Positions 1-9,360 of a stretch of 64,000 nt of DNA are shown in pieces; the stretch's first letter is position 1, and each line of letters starts with the position of its first letter. Location: the NCBI GenBank assembly GCA_016713885.1, contig JADJOF010000004.1, forward strand, positions 1 through 64,000. The letters run 5' to 3'. The notes under the pieces are model-generated. The model was given only the letters and a program-made list of their open reading frames with translations. It ran no database searches and was not told where the DNA came from. The translations under genes were made by a program, and so were the position numbers. Source of the stretch: Bdellovibrionales bacterium. Lineage in GTDB: Bacteria; Bdellovibrionota; Bdellovibrionia; Bdellovibrionales; JAMPXM01.

Positions 1-1868
1 TCAAATCATCACGGATTTCATCGAGAATGCTGGGGTCATCGATTGTCGCTGGCATTTAAATGTTTCGCCATCGGCGATCTTCTTAATTGTACCTCGAAGG
101 ATTTTCCCGATCGAGTCTTCGGCAAACGCTTCACGACGATGGCCGTTTTAAAAGCGGCTACGGGACCAACGCGATCACGAACAATCGCAACCGCATCATG
201 AGCAATTTCGGTCTCACTGCGCTTGCAGTGTGCTTTTAAAACCAAAAAACCAAGCGGCACCTCGCCCTTAATCGCATCGCGGCATCCAATCACTGCCGAC
301 TCGGCAACATCGGGTAATGCCGACAACGCCTCTTCCATGACACCGGTTGATAGCCGATGTCCCGCCACATTGATCACATCATCCGTTCGCGCCATCACAT
401 AGACATAGCCATCGCTATCGATCAGGCCCGCATCAGCGGTTTTGTAGTAACCAGGAAAATCCTTAAGATACGAGTCAAAAAAGCGAGCATCATCGTTCCA
501 CAATGTGGGCAATGTTCCTGGAGGAAGCGGAAGACGACACACCAATGATCCGATTTGACCACGCTCAACACTGTGCCCGCCCTCGTCAAGAACTTGAACA
601 TCCCAGCCAGGAACGGCTTTTGTCGGAGAGCCGTGCTTCACCGGAAGAGCGCCAAGACCAATGCAGTTGGCGACAATCGCCCAGCCCGTCTCGGTCTGCC
701 ACCAGTGATCGATCACCGGTACCTTAAGATGACGTTCGGCCCATTCCAGTGTCGCCGGATCCGATCGCTCACCGGCAAGAAACAGTGTCCGCAGCGATGT
801 GAGGTCATACTTCTGCATCAAAAGCGCCTCGTGATCGTCGCGACGAATCGCACGAAATGCCGTCGGCGCGGTGAAGAGTGCGCGCACCTTGTATTCTGAA
901 ATCACTCGCCAGTAGGCCCCCGCATCAGGAGTCCCAACAGGCTTTCCTTCATATAGAACCGTCGTACAGCCCTGAAGCAGTGGCCCGTAGACAATGTAGG
1001 AGTGACCAACAACCCAACCGACATCTGATGCGGCCCAAAATACATCGCCCGGCCCCACATCGTAAACAGCCCGCATCGACCACTTCAGTGCCACGGCATG
1101 CCCGCCGGTATCGCGCACAATTCCCTTTGGATGCCCCGTCGTGCCTGAGGTGTAGAGAATATAACAAGGATCAAGTGCCGAAACAGAAACGCAGTCGACC
1201 ATCGGCGCAACAGCGACGGCCTCGGCCCAATCGTGATCACGCCCCGAAACCATCGCGGCCGTCAAAAACGGACGCTGCAAAATCACACAGGCAGATGGTT
1301 TACTCGTTGCCATCTCGATCGCGTGATCGAGTAGTGGTTTATAGGCGATGGCTTTACCGTGCTCGAGTGCGCCGGAGGCCGACAGAATCACACGCGGCTT
1401 TGCATCGTCAATTCGAGCCGCAAGTTCAGCGGCGGCAAATCCACCGAATACAACAGAATGGACGGCACCTAAACGCGCGCACGCCAACATCGACATCACC
1501 GCTTCCGGCACCATCGGCATATAGATAATGACTCGGTCGCCTTTTGTGACACCAAGGCTCTTGAGCACCCCGGCCACCCGCGCCACTTCATCGCGAAGTG
1601 CTCGATACGTGTACGTCGCTTTCGTCGCTGTCACGGGGCTGTCGTAAATCAACGCCAGCTGCTCGCCTCGTCCTTCATTGACATGACGATCGAGAGCATT
1701 CTCGCAGATGTTGAGCTCGCCGCCCCGAAACCATCGATAGTAAGGAGCATTGCTCGAATCAAGAACTTGATCCCACTGACGCCGCCAGAGAATGTCTTGG
1801 GCGGCCTGAGCCCAAAAGTTCTCGGGTTGCGCAAGAGACTGCTGATACACGCGATCGTACTTTGACAT
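1..1868 (-). CDS. prpE: Propionyl/acetyl-CoA synthetase, frame broken at C-terminus and cut by window edge
   Basis: ANL-superfamily enzyme that activates a short carboxylate with ATP and CoA through an acyl-adenylate in the cytoplasm; the overall sequence looks closer to PrpE than to Acs. Seen: P-loop YTSGTTGHPKG at about residues 239-249, YKTADAG near 475, GHRLSTG near 503 and the KTRSGK lysine motif near 584. The ATG start lies one base after the stop of the upstream kinase, with GGAG five bases before it, so the two are probably co-transcribed. After KTRSGK the frame departs from the family: adding one base in the T run at 102-105 gives ILRGTIKKIADGETFK, and adding one in the T run at 55-57 gives MPATIDDPSILDEIRDDL, still open at base 1. 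Uncorrected, the frame stops at 36. Either sequence errors or a truncated tail. Confidence 0.85.
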
Positions 1869-1869
1869 G

Positions 1870-3510
1870 CTACTCCGCCTTACGGTCCTCGTTCATTTTT
1901 GACGGCACGAAAATCACAAATTCGGTCCCCTGCCCTAAAGTCGATTGAATCGCAATAAAGCCTCCCCAGCTATCAACAACGTCTTTCACTGTCGATAGCC
2001 CTAGACCGGTTCCACGGTTCGACTCTTTGGTCGTAAAAAAGGGCTGAAACACTTTTGGAAGAAGTTCGGCTGCAATGCCAGAACCGGTATCACGCACCGC
2101 AATCGTCACATAGCGCCCAGCCGGAAGCGGCCCTGTGGCGGTCGGCACACCCGCATACTCTTTCTCTTTTTCAATTGTTATCACGATCGCTCTATTGTCC
2201 CGCCCAATGAGCGCATCGCGAGCATTGACGACGAGATTCATGATCACCTGCTCAAGATGAAATGGATCGGAGAAGATTCGAGCGCCAGGCTGACAAGCGA
2301 TCTCAAGTCGGTTCTCGACCCCCGCCATGGAACGCAAGAGCGGAGCGAGATGCTCCATCTCCTCAAAAAGATCGATATCAACAGCGCGATTCGTCGGCAC
2401 GCCACGGGCCTTCTCAAGCAGTAGACGCTGAAAGTTCTTTGTCTTACTCAGACTCGCCAAAATCGATTCAGAATATCGACGGACATCTTCAGCTGCACCT
2501 TCGGCCGAGACCAGTCGCACGATTTTCTCCGCCGACCACTCCGTCACCACCAGCATATTGTTCAGATCGTGAACGACACCGGCCAAACTTTGCCCAAGAA
2601 TACCGAGTCGCTCTGCTCGTTGTAAGCGTCTCTGCATCTCGCGCATATTCTGCGATTGCTTCTGAAGCTCATCGCTCAATTGCAGAACTTTTGCGTAGGG
2701 GGACAATAACTCATTCACCAAGCAGCTACGAAAAACAAAGTAGTACGCGAGAACCTTAAGAAGATGGCCGAGAAAAATAACCAAATCGTGCCCATCCGAA
2801 AACGAGCTAAAGCATAGACCCGAGACAGCGAGAATCAACGATGCCGTGCTTAAGTCAGCCGTCCGCTGATCGCCGCCTTGAGGAAGAGAAAGCAAAACTG
2901 CCGCAGTGAAAAGGTGCGCCAGAATAAAAAAGTACTCGATACCGATCTTCAGATCGTTGATTCGGCCTGCGGTGTCGGCAAAAACCGGAACCGTCTCCGG
3001 GCTCAAAAGCACCCACCACAGGGAGCACGCAGCATAGAGCAGAACGATGATGTAGAGGACACTGGCCCTCACTTTCACTTCGAATCTCAACCGAGAAACG
3101 ATTGCGAAAGCGACAACGGTCATCGCTTCAAGAAATCGGGCAGCCAACCAGAACGCGATCGATTTCTGCGGTGAATTTTCTGTTACCAACGCGGGCAGTC
3201 CCCGATAAGAGAGCGTGTGCACAAGATCAAGAAGTGCAATCCCCAGAAACGGAATTCCCAGCAGTTGAAATCGACCGAAACTGGCTTTCGATCGCAAAAC
3301 AAACTGCACCGTAAAAATCATGAGGCAAGCGACAATACAGATGAACTCAAGAACGGTGTGAAATACGACAAACTCTGGAACGATCACCTTTGCCAGCGGC
3401 GACAGGGACACCGACATAACGGCCGTAAGCGCAAGGGCGACCCAACGCCACGACCCCTCTCGACTCCCATCCTGAACCGGAATGTCATCCGCTGTTTTCG
3501 TGTCGCCCAC
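1870..3510 (-). CDS. Membrane histidine kinase with MASE3 sensor domain
   Basis: Transmembrane sensor kinase of about 546 residues. The N-terminal half (about 20-265) is a run of hydrophobic helices with the pattern of the MASE3 membrane sensor domain. It is followed by a short coiled coil (about 275-300), a phosphoacceptor box GVVHDLNN with His near 314, an N box NLVVNARDA, G1 DTGSGI, F box FFTTK and G2 GTGLGLST. Starts with GTG, preceded by AAGGGG. No response regulator is directly attached; the nearest is the NtrC-type regulator 1.4 kb away on the same strand, beyond a stress-protein cluster. The signal sensed cannot be read from the sequence. Confidence 0.85.
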   Translation of the reverse strand: MGDTKTADDIPVQDGSREGSWRWVALALTAVMSVSLSPLAKVIVPEFVVFHTVLEFICIVACLMIFTVQFVLRSKASFGRFQLLGIPFLGIALLDLVHTLSYRGLPALVTENSPQKSIAFWLAARFLEAMTVVAFAIVSRLRFEVKVRASVLYIIVLLYAACSLWWVLLSPETVPVFADTAGRINDLKIGIEYFFILAHLFTAAVLLSLPQGGDQRTADLSTASLILAVSGLCFSSFSDGHDLVIFLGHLLKVLAYYFVFRSCLVNELLSPYAKVLQLSDELQKQSQNMREMQRRLQRAERLGILGQSLAGVVHDLNNMLVVTEWSAEKIVRLVSAEGAAEDVRRYSESILASLSKTKNFQRLLLEKARGVPTNRAVDIDLFEEMEHLAPLLRSMAGVENRLEIACQPGARIFSDPFHLEQVIMNLVVNARDALIGRDNRAIVITIEKEKEYAGVPTATGPLPAGRYVTIAVRDTGSGIAAELLPKVFQPFFTTKESNRGTGLGLSTVKDVVDSWGGFIAIQSTLGQGTEFVIFVPSKMNEDRKAE

Positions 3511-3707
3511 CGCTCATTCCCCTTCGTCTACTTTAGTTAAAACTCTAATTTAACAAAACGCGAACTCCAATATTTCCGATTTCTGCTCCTTCAATGCTGC
3601 GTGTCGCGGCGCAGGGCCGCGCGGTCATTTTCTCCCCCCAATGGCCCGCGAACGCCCCGTTGCCGAAGCTGAACTCAGGTCACCGAGACGGAGCGCGCTC
3701 TCACCAC

Positions 3708-3723
3708 AGGCTCGGTCGTTGCA
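3708..3723 (+). promoter_or_regulatory. Putative sigma-54 promoter of the csbD operon
   Basis: AGGCTCG-GTCG-TTGCA matches the -24/-12 consensus TGGCACG-N4-TTGCA, with GG and GC at exactly the right spacing. It lies 44 bases before the csbD start, leaving a short leader that contains the AAGGAG ribosome site. An NtrC-type activator with an intact GAFTGA loop is encoded about 1 kb away. Confidence 0.6.
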
Positions 3724-3766
3724 AACGATCTCCCCGGACTCTCAATCCGTTCACCAAGGAGACGAT

Positions 3767-4021
3767 ATGAAAATCAACGAGAACACGATCAAAGGAAAAT
3801 GGCTCGAAGTGCGTGGCGAGGTTCGCAAGGCATGGGGGAAGCTGACCGACGACGAACTGGATAAAACAAAAGGCGACATGCAGGCGATCGCCGGCCTTAT
3901 CCAACAAAAGTACGGCAAAACTCAAGAGGGCCACGACAAGAAGCTCAGTGATATTTTTGAACGCTTCGATGATCAAAAAGAGACGGTCGTCGACGGCCTT
4001 AAAAACACATTAAAAAGCTAA
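3767..4021 (+). CDS. CsbD-family stress protein
   Basis: Small hydrophilic 84-residue protein of the CsbD/YjbJ family: the opening MKINENTIKGKWLEVRGEV and the following AWGKLTDDELDKTKGD are the family signature. These proteins accumulate under general stress; their biochemical role is not settled. I start at the ATG at 3767 because AAGGAG lies five bases upstream; the frame is open further upstream but that part is not CsbD-like. First gene of a three-gene run with the two membrane proteins downstream (23 and 68 base gaps), behind a sigma-54-like promoter. Confidence 0.85.
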   Translation: MKINENTIKGKWLEVRGEVRKAWGKLTDDELDKTKGDMQAIAGLIQQKYGKTQEGHDKKLSDIFERFDDQKETVVDGLKNTLKS

Positions 4022-4044
4022 ACCAATCCAACAAAGGAAATCAC

Positions 4045-4335
4045 ATGGGAAACCTGGTATCCGATACACCAAGCAAAATGACTCAACCTGTTCGCGACTT
4101 TAAAAACGGCGCTCTCTCAGCTGAAAGCGGCTTAGAAGCCCTTTCACATAACGCGGGCGAACGAATCGGCGCAATGGCCTCACAGATCTCCGACTCTGCT
4201 GCCGACTACGCCAAATCCAGCCGAGACTACGTGAAGGAAAATCCCGTCGCTGGAATCGCGATGGCGGCTGCAGCCGGTGCTATTGCTGGCAGTCTGATCA
4301 CGCTTATTATGCGCCGACGCCCGCATCGCGAGTAA
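4045..4335 (+). CDS. ElaB/YqjD/DUF883-like membrane-anchored protein
   Basis: A 96-residue protein with an amphipathic helical N-terminal part, then SSRDYVKENPVAGIAMAAAA and a single C-terminal hydrophobic helix ending in positively charged RRRPHRE. This architecture is typical of the ElaB/YqjD (DUF883) family, which in enterobacteria is inner-membrane anchored and linked to stationary phase and ribosome binding. Here that role is inferred only from family. It sits between CsbD and another two-helix membrane protein, supporting a stress or stationary-phase operon. Confidence 0.7.
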   Translation: MGNLVSDTPSKMTQPVRDFKNGALSAESGLEALSHNAGERIGAMASQISDSAADYAKSSRDYVKENPVAGIAMAAAAGAIAGSLITLIMRRRPHRE

Positions 4336-4403
4336 GGTTCTTCTGGTTATGAGTCGTGCGACCGACACGGTCGTTCCGGCTCATAACTCCTTTTGAGGTC
4401 AAT

Positions 4404-4886
4404 ATGAATCCATCCACAAAGCTCATCCTCTCGACGCTCTTGAGCACGCTCTCCGACTTCAGAAGCACATCGGTCGAACATACTATCGATAAAGTCGCCA
4501 TCGCGCTCCGGAGGGAGATTCTGCACATCGGATCTCGTCTGCTGGGCGGGGGTGTCCTCGCCTGCCTGATCGTACTGTCATTCGTCCACATGGCCGACGC
4601 TGTCGATGCTATCAACTCGCAGTTTGATAACGGTCCGATTTTTTCGCTGCTCGCTTTTGGAGTGACGACCGTGCTCGCCGGCATCGCTTTTTACTTCGTG
4701 TTGCGTCCTGGCCCAATGAAGCCGGCGCCTTCCGAGACTCAGTCTGGCATCAATTTTGAGTTGCTCGCGCTGAAATTTGCAGAAGGCGTTATGGACGGTT
4801 TGAATCAACCGATCCAAACCGATAAGCCCAATGTCGAAAAAACGATGGTCTCAAATACCGTAGATCATGCCATCGACGCGCACTAG
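4404..4886 (+). CDS. Small two-helix membrane protein of unknown function
   Basis: 160-residue protein not recognised beyond its topology: a soluble N-terminal stretch of about 45 residues, two transmembrane helices (about 50-70 and 80-100), then an acidic/polar tail. The layout resembles YqjE/holin-like proteins that often follow ElaB/YqjD genes, but I cannot show homology. Start placed at the ATG at 4404, which has GAGG six bases upstream. Its stop codon overlaps the stop of the convergent NtrC-type regulator by three bases. Confidence 0.6.
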   Translation: MNPSTKLILSTLLSTLSDFRSTSVEHTIDKVAIALRREILHIGSRLLGGGVLACLIVLSFVHMADAVDAINSQFDNGPIFSLLAFGVTTVLAGIAFYFVLRPGPMKPAPSETQSGINFELLALKFAEGVMDGLNQPIQTDKPNVEKTMVSNTVDHAIDAH

Positions 4887-6331
4887 ACCGTGAGATCTGG
4901 AATGGTCCGCAGACGCTTGTAAAGCGTCTTGCGATCGATTCCAATTTCCTTCGCAGTCTTATCGCGAGCTCCATTTTTATTCGCGACCGCAAACGCGATG
5001 TACTGCCGGATCACCTCATCCAAAGTTGGCAAGCGCTCTGAGAAGCGCACACAGAATGCCGACTTTTCCAGGCCGTCACTTTCGCTCTCTCGCTCTGAAG
5101 CTTCATTGGACTCCAGGCCCGTCGCCATCGGCAAAAAGTCATCCACCGAAATCTCCGCCCGCCCACAGAGCACCACGGCTCGCTCAATCGTGTTCTCCAA
5201 CTCCCGAACATTGCCACGCCACTGGTTAACCAGAAGATACTGTACCGCCGCTTTTGAAAAGGTCTTTGCCGGTGAGCCATTCGCAACGGCAAACTTCCGC
5301 AGAAATGACTCAGCCAAAAGAAGAAGATCCTCTGGTCGATCACGAAGTGGTGGAATCAAAATCGGAATAACATCGAGTCGAAAGAAAAGATCCTCGCGGA
5401 ATCGACCGGCAGAGACCTCTGCCGCCAGATCTTTGTGCGTCGCCGAAATAATGCGGCAGTTGATCGTTCGATTCTGATTCTCGCCGACTCTGCGAATGAC
5501 TTTCTCTTGAAGAACTCTCAAAATTTTTGCTTGAAGCGCCATCGTGAGATCGCCAATCTCGTCTAAAAAGAGCGTTCCGTCTTGCGCCTCTTCAAAGAGC
5601 CCAATCCGCTTCTCTTGTGCCCCAGTAAAGGCACCTTTGGCATGGCCAAAAAGCTCGGACTCCAATAGATTCTCTGGAATCGCCGAACAATTGATCGCGA
5701 CGAACGGCCCCGCCTTTCGACCGCTCTCACGGTGAATGAACTTCGCAAAGACTTCTTTTCCGGATCCACTCTCACCGGTAATTAAAATGTTCGCTGAACT
5801 CTTCGCTACTCGACGAGCGATGTCCACAGCCGACAAGAAGGCCGGGCTTCGCCCAATCATTCTGCCCTGCTCACTCGACGACGACTTTATAATCTCTCGT
5901 AAATGCGAAATATCGCCATTGAGAGATTGCAGGTGAATAGCCCGATCGACTGCGACCTGGAGCTGACCAAAATTCACAGGCTTAACTAAAAAGTCATAGG
6001 CCCCACTCTTTATCGCTTCGACAGCCGTCTCTGTCGAACACGGCTGAGTCATAAGAATCACCGGAAGGCTGGGTAAATATTTTTTGATTTGAACGGTAAA
6101 CTCAATGCCCGACATTGTCGGAAACTTAAGGTCCGTGATTAGCACATCCCAGTTCTTTCCCGTCCGAGTACTCTCTTTAATCGCAGCCGCGGCATCATTG
6201 AATCCAATAACAGAATAGCCCCGGGGTTTAAAGTAGGCCGAGACAACATCGAGAACTTCAAGGTCATTGTCGACGACGACAATCTGGCGGCTCTTCTCAC
6301 TCTGTTCTTTGTCGAAGGCTAAAACGCTCAT
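4883..6331 (-). CDS. NtrC-type sigma-54-dependent response regulator
   Basis: Three-domain activator: receiver domain (phosphoacceptor Asp in LITDLKFP near residue 67, Lys in FLVKPV), AAA+ domain with Walker A GESGSGKE, the sigma-54 contact loop GAFTGA, Walker B GTLFLDEIGD and arginine-finger region FREDLFFRL, and a C-terminal Fis-type helix-turn-helix (AKEIGIDRKTLYKRL). I prefer the ATG at 6331 to the one 27 bases upstream because GGGAG lies just before it. The gene is flanked on both sides by operons with sigma-54-like promoters, and a MASE3 kinase without its own regulator lies beyond, so kinase, activator and stress genes may form one circuit (inference). Confidence 0.9.
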   Translation of the reverse strand: MSVLAFDKEQSEKSRQIVVVDNDLEVLDVVSAYFKPRGYSVIGFNDAAAAIKESTRTGKNWDVLITDLKFPTMSGIEFTVQIKKYLPSLPVILMTQPCSTETAVEAIKSGAYDFLVKPVNFGQLQVAVDRAIHLQSLNGDISHLREIIKSSSSEQGRMIGRSPAFLSAVDIARRVAKSSANILITGESGSGKEVFAKFIHRESGRKAGPFVAINCSAIPENLLESELFGHAKGAFTGAQEKRIGLFEEAQDGTLFLDEIGDLTMALQAKILRVLQEKVIRRVGENQNRTINCRIISATHKDLAAEVSAGRFREDLFFRLDVIPILIPPLRDRPEDLLLLAESFLRKFAVANGSPAKTFSKAAVQYLLVNQWRGNVRELENTIERAVVLCGRAEISVDDFLPMATGLESNEASERESESDGLEKSAFCVRFSERLPTLDEVIRQYIAFAVANKNGARDKTAKEIGIDRKTLYKRLRTIPDLTV

Positions 6332-6471
6332 TTGACTCCCGTCATTTCGAGTTCGCATGGCGTAGCGGAGGCCAAGTCTAACACACGTTCGCTAAATACT
6401 CCGCCAAACGTTCACAATTAACCCACGTTGAATATGTTTCTGCGCCAAGATGAACCTCCGTCGCTCGCGAC

Positions 6472-6487
6472 AGGCACTCTCTTTGCT
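6472..6487 (+). promoter_or_regulatory. Putative sigma-54 promoter upstream of DUF1328 gene
   Basis: AGGCACT-CTCT-TTGCT fits TGGCACG-N4-TTGCW with correct GG/GC spacing. It lies 92 bases before the DUF1328 start and 141 bases upstream of the divergent NtrC-type regulator gene. Direct ACGTTC-like motifs around 6369-6433 could be activator sites but are too short to trust. Confidence 0.5.
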
Positions 6488-6578
6488 CTTCTTCAGAGTA
6501 ACGGCTGTTCAGTTCGTTCAAGAGTGGGTTCACCATCGTGACTCACCACGCAACGAGGCCACTACTCAGGAGGAAAAA

Positions 6579-6761
6579 ATGTTACGCGCCGCTATTGCAT
6601 TCTTCATTCTCGCCATTGTCGCCATCGTATTTGGAGCCAATGGCATCGCTGGTCTGTCAATCGACATCGGAAAGTCACTGCTCTTTGTCTTTCTTGCTCT
6701 CAGTTTGATTTCATTTCTTGTCTCGCTCGGCTCGCGCAAGTCAGGCGGCCGACTTCCTTAA
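6579..6761 (+). CDS. DUF1328 (YtjA-like) small membrane protein
   Basis: 60-residue protein with two hydrophobic helices and the DUF1328 pattern: MLRAAIAFFILAIVAIVFG, then GIAG and the second helix before a basic tail. Function of the family is unknown; members are often found with CsbD-type stress genes. The frame is open upstream, but AGGAGG lies six bases before the ATG at 6579, which fixes the start. Likely transcribed from the sigma-54-like promoter at 6472. Confidence 0.8.
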   Translation: MLRAAIAFFILAIVAIVFGANGIAGLSIDIGKSLLFVFLALSLISFLVSLGSRKSGGRLP

Positions 6762-6805
6762 GATTTCTCTATCAAATCTCAACAATCTCAACAGAAAGAC
6801 ATTTT

Positions 6806-7084
6806 ATGAAAAATACCATCGCTCTCCAAATCTGCCTTCTCGCAACAGCCGCGCTACTCGGCTCAACGTCCTACGCGGAAGAAACAAAGACCGAGAAAGT
6901 CGACGCGGCAACTAACAAGGCCGTCGACAGCGCAAAAAAGTCATACCGAAAAATGAAAGATAAAGCCTGTGAAACCATCGATGGCAAGCTCGAGTGCGAT
7001 CAGAAAAAACTAAAGAACCACGCAAAAAACCTGTCAGACAAAATCAAAACCGACACCAAAGAGCTAAAAAACAAAATTGACTAG
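6806..7084 (+). CDS. Small secreted lysine-rich protein
   Basis: 92-residue protein with a clear signal peptide (hydrophobic 6-19, cleavage after SYA near residue 24). The mature part is helical, very rich in Lys and Asp/Glu, with two cysteines (KACETIDGKLECDQ) that could form a disulfide. No family recognised. 44 bases downstream of the DUF1328 gene and probably in the same transcript, so likely a periplasmic member of the stress set. Confidence 0.6.
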   Translation: MKNTIALQICLLATAALLGSTSYAEETKTEKVDAATNKAVDSAKKSYRKMKDKACETIDGKLECDQKKLKNHAKNLSDKIKTDTKELKNKID

Positions 7085-7122
7085 CTCGAACGGAATCCAG
7101 CCAATCAGAAAGACGTGAACTC

Positions 7123-7744
7123 ATGAAATTCAATATCCGCTCATTTGCCCTGCCACTCCTTGTCCTCACTGCTCCTGTATCAGCTTGGGCAGACGGCAAT
7201 AGTCTGGGACTCTTTCTCGAACCCATGGCCACCTATGAACTGGGCTCGACCTCAACAAACTATCCAAGTCCTCTCAGAAGCTCATCGGGAAATATCGATG
7301 GCTTAGGAATCGGAGCGAGAGTCGGCTTTCACTTCAGCGAGGCTCTATTTGCCGGAGGAGACTTGCGATACTCCATGCCGCGATTCGATGACTCTTCGGT
7401 GAACTACAACGCAAAGGCGGTATCAACAAACTGGGGGCTCGTTGTCGGCATGCAAATGCCAACCCTCGGCTTGAGAGTTTGGGGAACCTATCTTCTCGGT
7501 GGTGAACTGAATCCCCGAAGCCAACAGTGGACTGGATGTGAAGTTCTCTCGGGCTCAAGGATACCGGGTCGGTGCGGGCTTTCGGGTCACGGCGATCAGC
7601 CTCAACCTCGAGTATCAAGTGCTTCGCTACGACAGTACGACACTTGAACAAATCGGTCCATTTGCATCGGGCGCCACACTGGACGGAGTCGTCCATGAAA
7701 ACAAGAGTTGGCTTGCGAGTGTTTCATTTCCTCTTGAGCTCTAG
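7123..7744 (+). CDS. Outer-membrane beta-barrel protein, one-base frameshift
   Basis: Signal peptide (1-23, ending AWA) followed by alternating-residue strands typical of an 8-10 strand outer-membrane barrel; the last residues LASVSFPLEL are strand-like. The N-terminal frame runs to GGELNP near 7512 and then becomes nonsense. Removing one C from the C run at 7513-7516 continues it as EANSGLDVKFSRAQGYRVGA to the stop at 7744, giving about 206 residues. The total length (622) is a multiple of three plus one, as expected. Specific role unknown. Its stop overlaps that of the convergent chemoreceptor gene by four bases. Confidence 0.65.
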
Positions 7745-9237
7745 CGAAGTCTTGCGACGCACGGATTCGCGTCGCAGCTAAGCGGCTTTTTGAATTCGGC
7801 TGGTGCAGGCCGTCGTTTCGTCGACTGGCCTTTCGCGTGTGCACTGTATTGCATATCCACACCCATGATGTGACTGACCAACCAGTTCCGAAGAAATGAC
7901 ACCAGCTTCCGACTGTCAAGCTCACCACGCTTTAAAGCTTCACCAAACTCACCGGCCTGAGCGAGGAGCTTCTTGTGAATCATGCGGTGACTTTCAAGCT
8001 GAGGGTAGCCGATCGACTCCATGTATAGCTCTTCGTCCGCAAAGTGGACAACAACGTAGCCCGCCATTTCACCAAAAACCTTGTTGATCTCCTTGAGGTC
8101 TTTGATCGGACTTTTCAGCGCACGCACCAGAGCATTGATCTTCTTAACAAGGATCTGGTGCTCGTCGTCCATCTCTTGAACACCAAGAATGAATCGATCG
8201 GACCAAACAAACTCCTCGATGCTGGTATCTGACATCTCGCTGTTCGTACCCATCAGACTTAAAAGGCTGCTCTCAACACTGATCAAGCCACGGGCTTCGC
8301 GATCAAGCTCTTCACCAAGACGCAAGCTTTGGTGTGCGGCCAAATCATTTCGTTCCGCGAGCTGATTGAGCTGAAGCAGGGCCGTATTAATATCAGAAAC
8401 ACCCTTGCTCTGCTCAATCGACGCCGAACTGATCGCATCCACAGATGCTTTTAGTGCGTCCACTCGGGTCGCCACATCAGAAAATAGTCGCTCGCAGTTC
8501 TGTGCCGTTTCGTAAGAATGATCGATAACTTTCGAACTCTCTTTTGTGAGTGATCCCACCGTTGTCGAAATCTGCTCGACAATCGTGTTGGTAACCGAAA
8601 CGCCGCGATCCAGGATCTGACCAATCTCAAGCGCGGCCTTACCACTCATCGCCGCCAAATTTCCAACCTCTTCGGCAACGACAGCAAAACCTTTACCGTG
8701 TTCTCCCGCGCGTGCTGCTTCCACCGAGGCATTGAACGAAAGAATCTTTGTTTGAAAAACAATGTCGTTGATGACCTTTGTCTTCTCTGCGATCTGGCCA
8801 ATCACTTTGACCACTTCTTTGAGCTGCTCCGAGCGCTGCTGCATTTCAGAATGGAATGTCTGATTCTGAGTTCGAATCTTCTCGCTTGCATCCATTAGAC
8901 TGGCGACAACACCCTTCCCTTGAGTCGCAATTTCAGCGAGGTCCTGAGAATCGTTTGAAAGGTGCTGCGCTGTATCCGACGTTCGCGCCACCATCGAACT
9001 GATCTCGTCTGAAGCACTGGCTGTCGAATGAAAGCGATCCAACTGGGCCGACGAGCTCTCAGCCAAGTCACGCGACGAACCAACTGTCTGTTCCGCCGCA
9101 CCAAAAATCGAGCTGGAGTGCCGACTCAGTTGACTGAGCAATTCGCGAACCTTGCGCATGCGCAGGCGCTCACGAATCCATAGACCGCAGAAGACCAGTC
9201 CAAATACGAGACTAATGGCCGAGACAAGCGTGTTCAT
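7741..9237 (-). CDS. Methyl-accepting chemoreceptor-like protein with C-terminal hemerythrin domain
   Basis: 498 residues: one N-terminal membrane helix (about 5-22), no periplasmic sensing domain, a coiled-coil MCP signalling region with the conserved hairpin (NASVEAARAGEHGKGFAVVA, about residue 170-190), and from about 340 a hemerythrin domain. Candidate di-iron ligands are visible: His in MDDEHQ, His/Glu in HFADEE, His in ESHRMIH and His/Asp in HIMGVD. Such fusions (DcrH-type) are known to sense O2 or redox change. Here the metal domain is cytoplasmic and coupled directly to the signalling helix. A 30-residue basic/Cys tail follows. Encoded alone, convergent with a beta-barrel gene. Confidence 0.85.
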   Translation of the reverse strand: MNTLVSAISLVFGLVFCGLWIRERLRMRKVRELLSQLSRHSSSIFGAAEQTVGSSRDLAESSSAQLDRFHSTASASDEISSMVARTSDTAQHLSNDSQDLAEIATQGKGVVASLMDASEKIRTQNQTFHSEMQQRSEQLKEVVKVIGQIAEKTKVINDIVFQTKILSFNASVEAARAGEHGKGFAVVAEEVGNLAAMSGKAALEIGQILDRGVSVTNTIVEQISTTVGSLTKESSKVIDHSYETAQNCERLFSDVATRVDALKASVDAISSASIEQSKGVSDINTALLQLNQLAERNDLAAHQSLRLGEELDREARGLISVESSLLSLMGTNSEMSDTSIEEFVWSDRFILGVQEMDDEHQILVKKINALVRALKSPIKDLKEINKVFGEMAGYVVVHFADEELYMESIGYPQLESHRMIHKKLLAQAGEFGEALKRGELDSRKLVSFLRNWLVSHIMGVDMQYSAHAKGQSTKRRPAPAEFKKPLSCDANPCVARLR

Positions 9238-9360
9238 ACGACTTCTATCGGACCGGTACGCTCACAATGTTAACAAATCATCAAATCTTAGCAGAGCTGG
9301 GACTTTCAGCCTCACGGTGACGGCAAACGACTCAGTTTGAAACAGACACCCGTCTCAACA

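Noticed and set aside
878..1528. 216-codon plus-strand open frame inside the acyl-CoA synthetase gene
   Set aside because: Arg/Pro/Ser-rich translation typical of an antisense shadow; the opposite strand encodes a clear conserved enzyme.
3648..3672. A second sigma-54-like match (TGGCCC...GTTGCC) upstream of csbD
   Set aside because: GG-to-GC spacing is too long by about seven bases; the match at 3708 has exact spacing.
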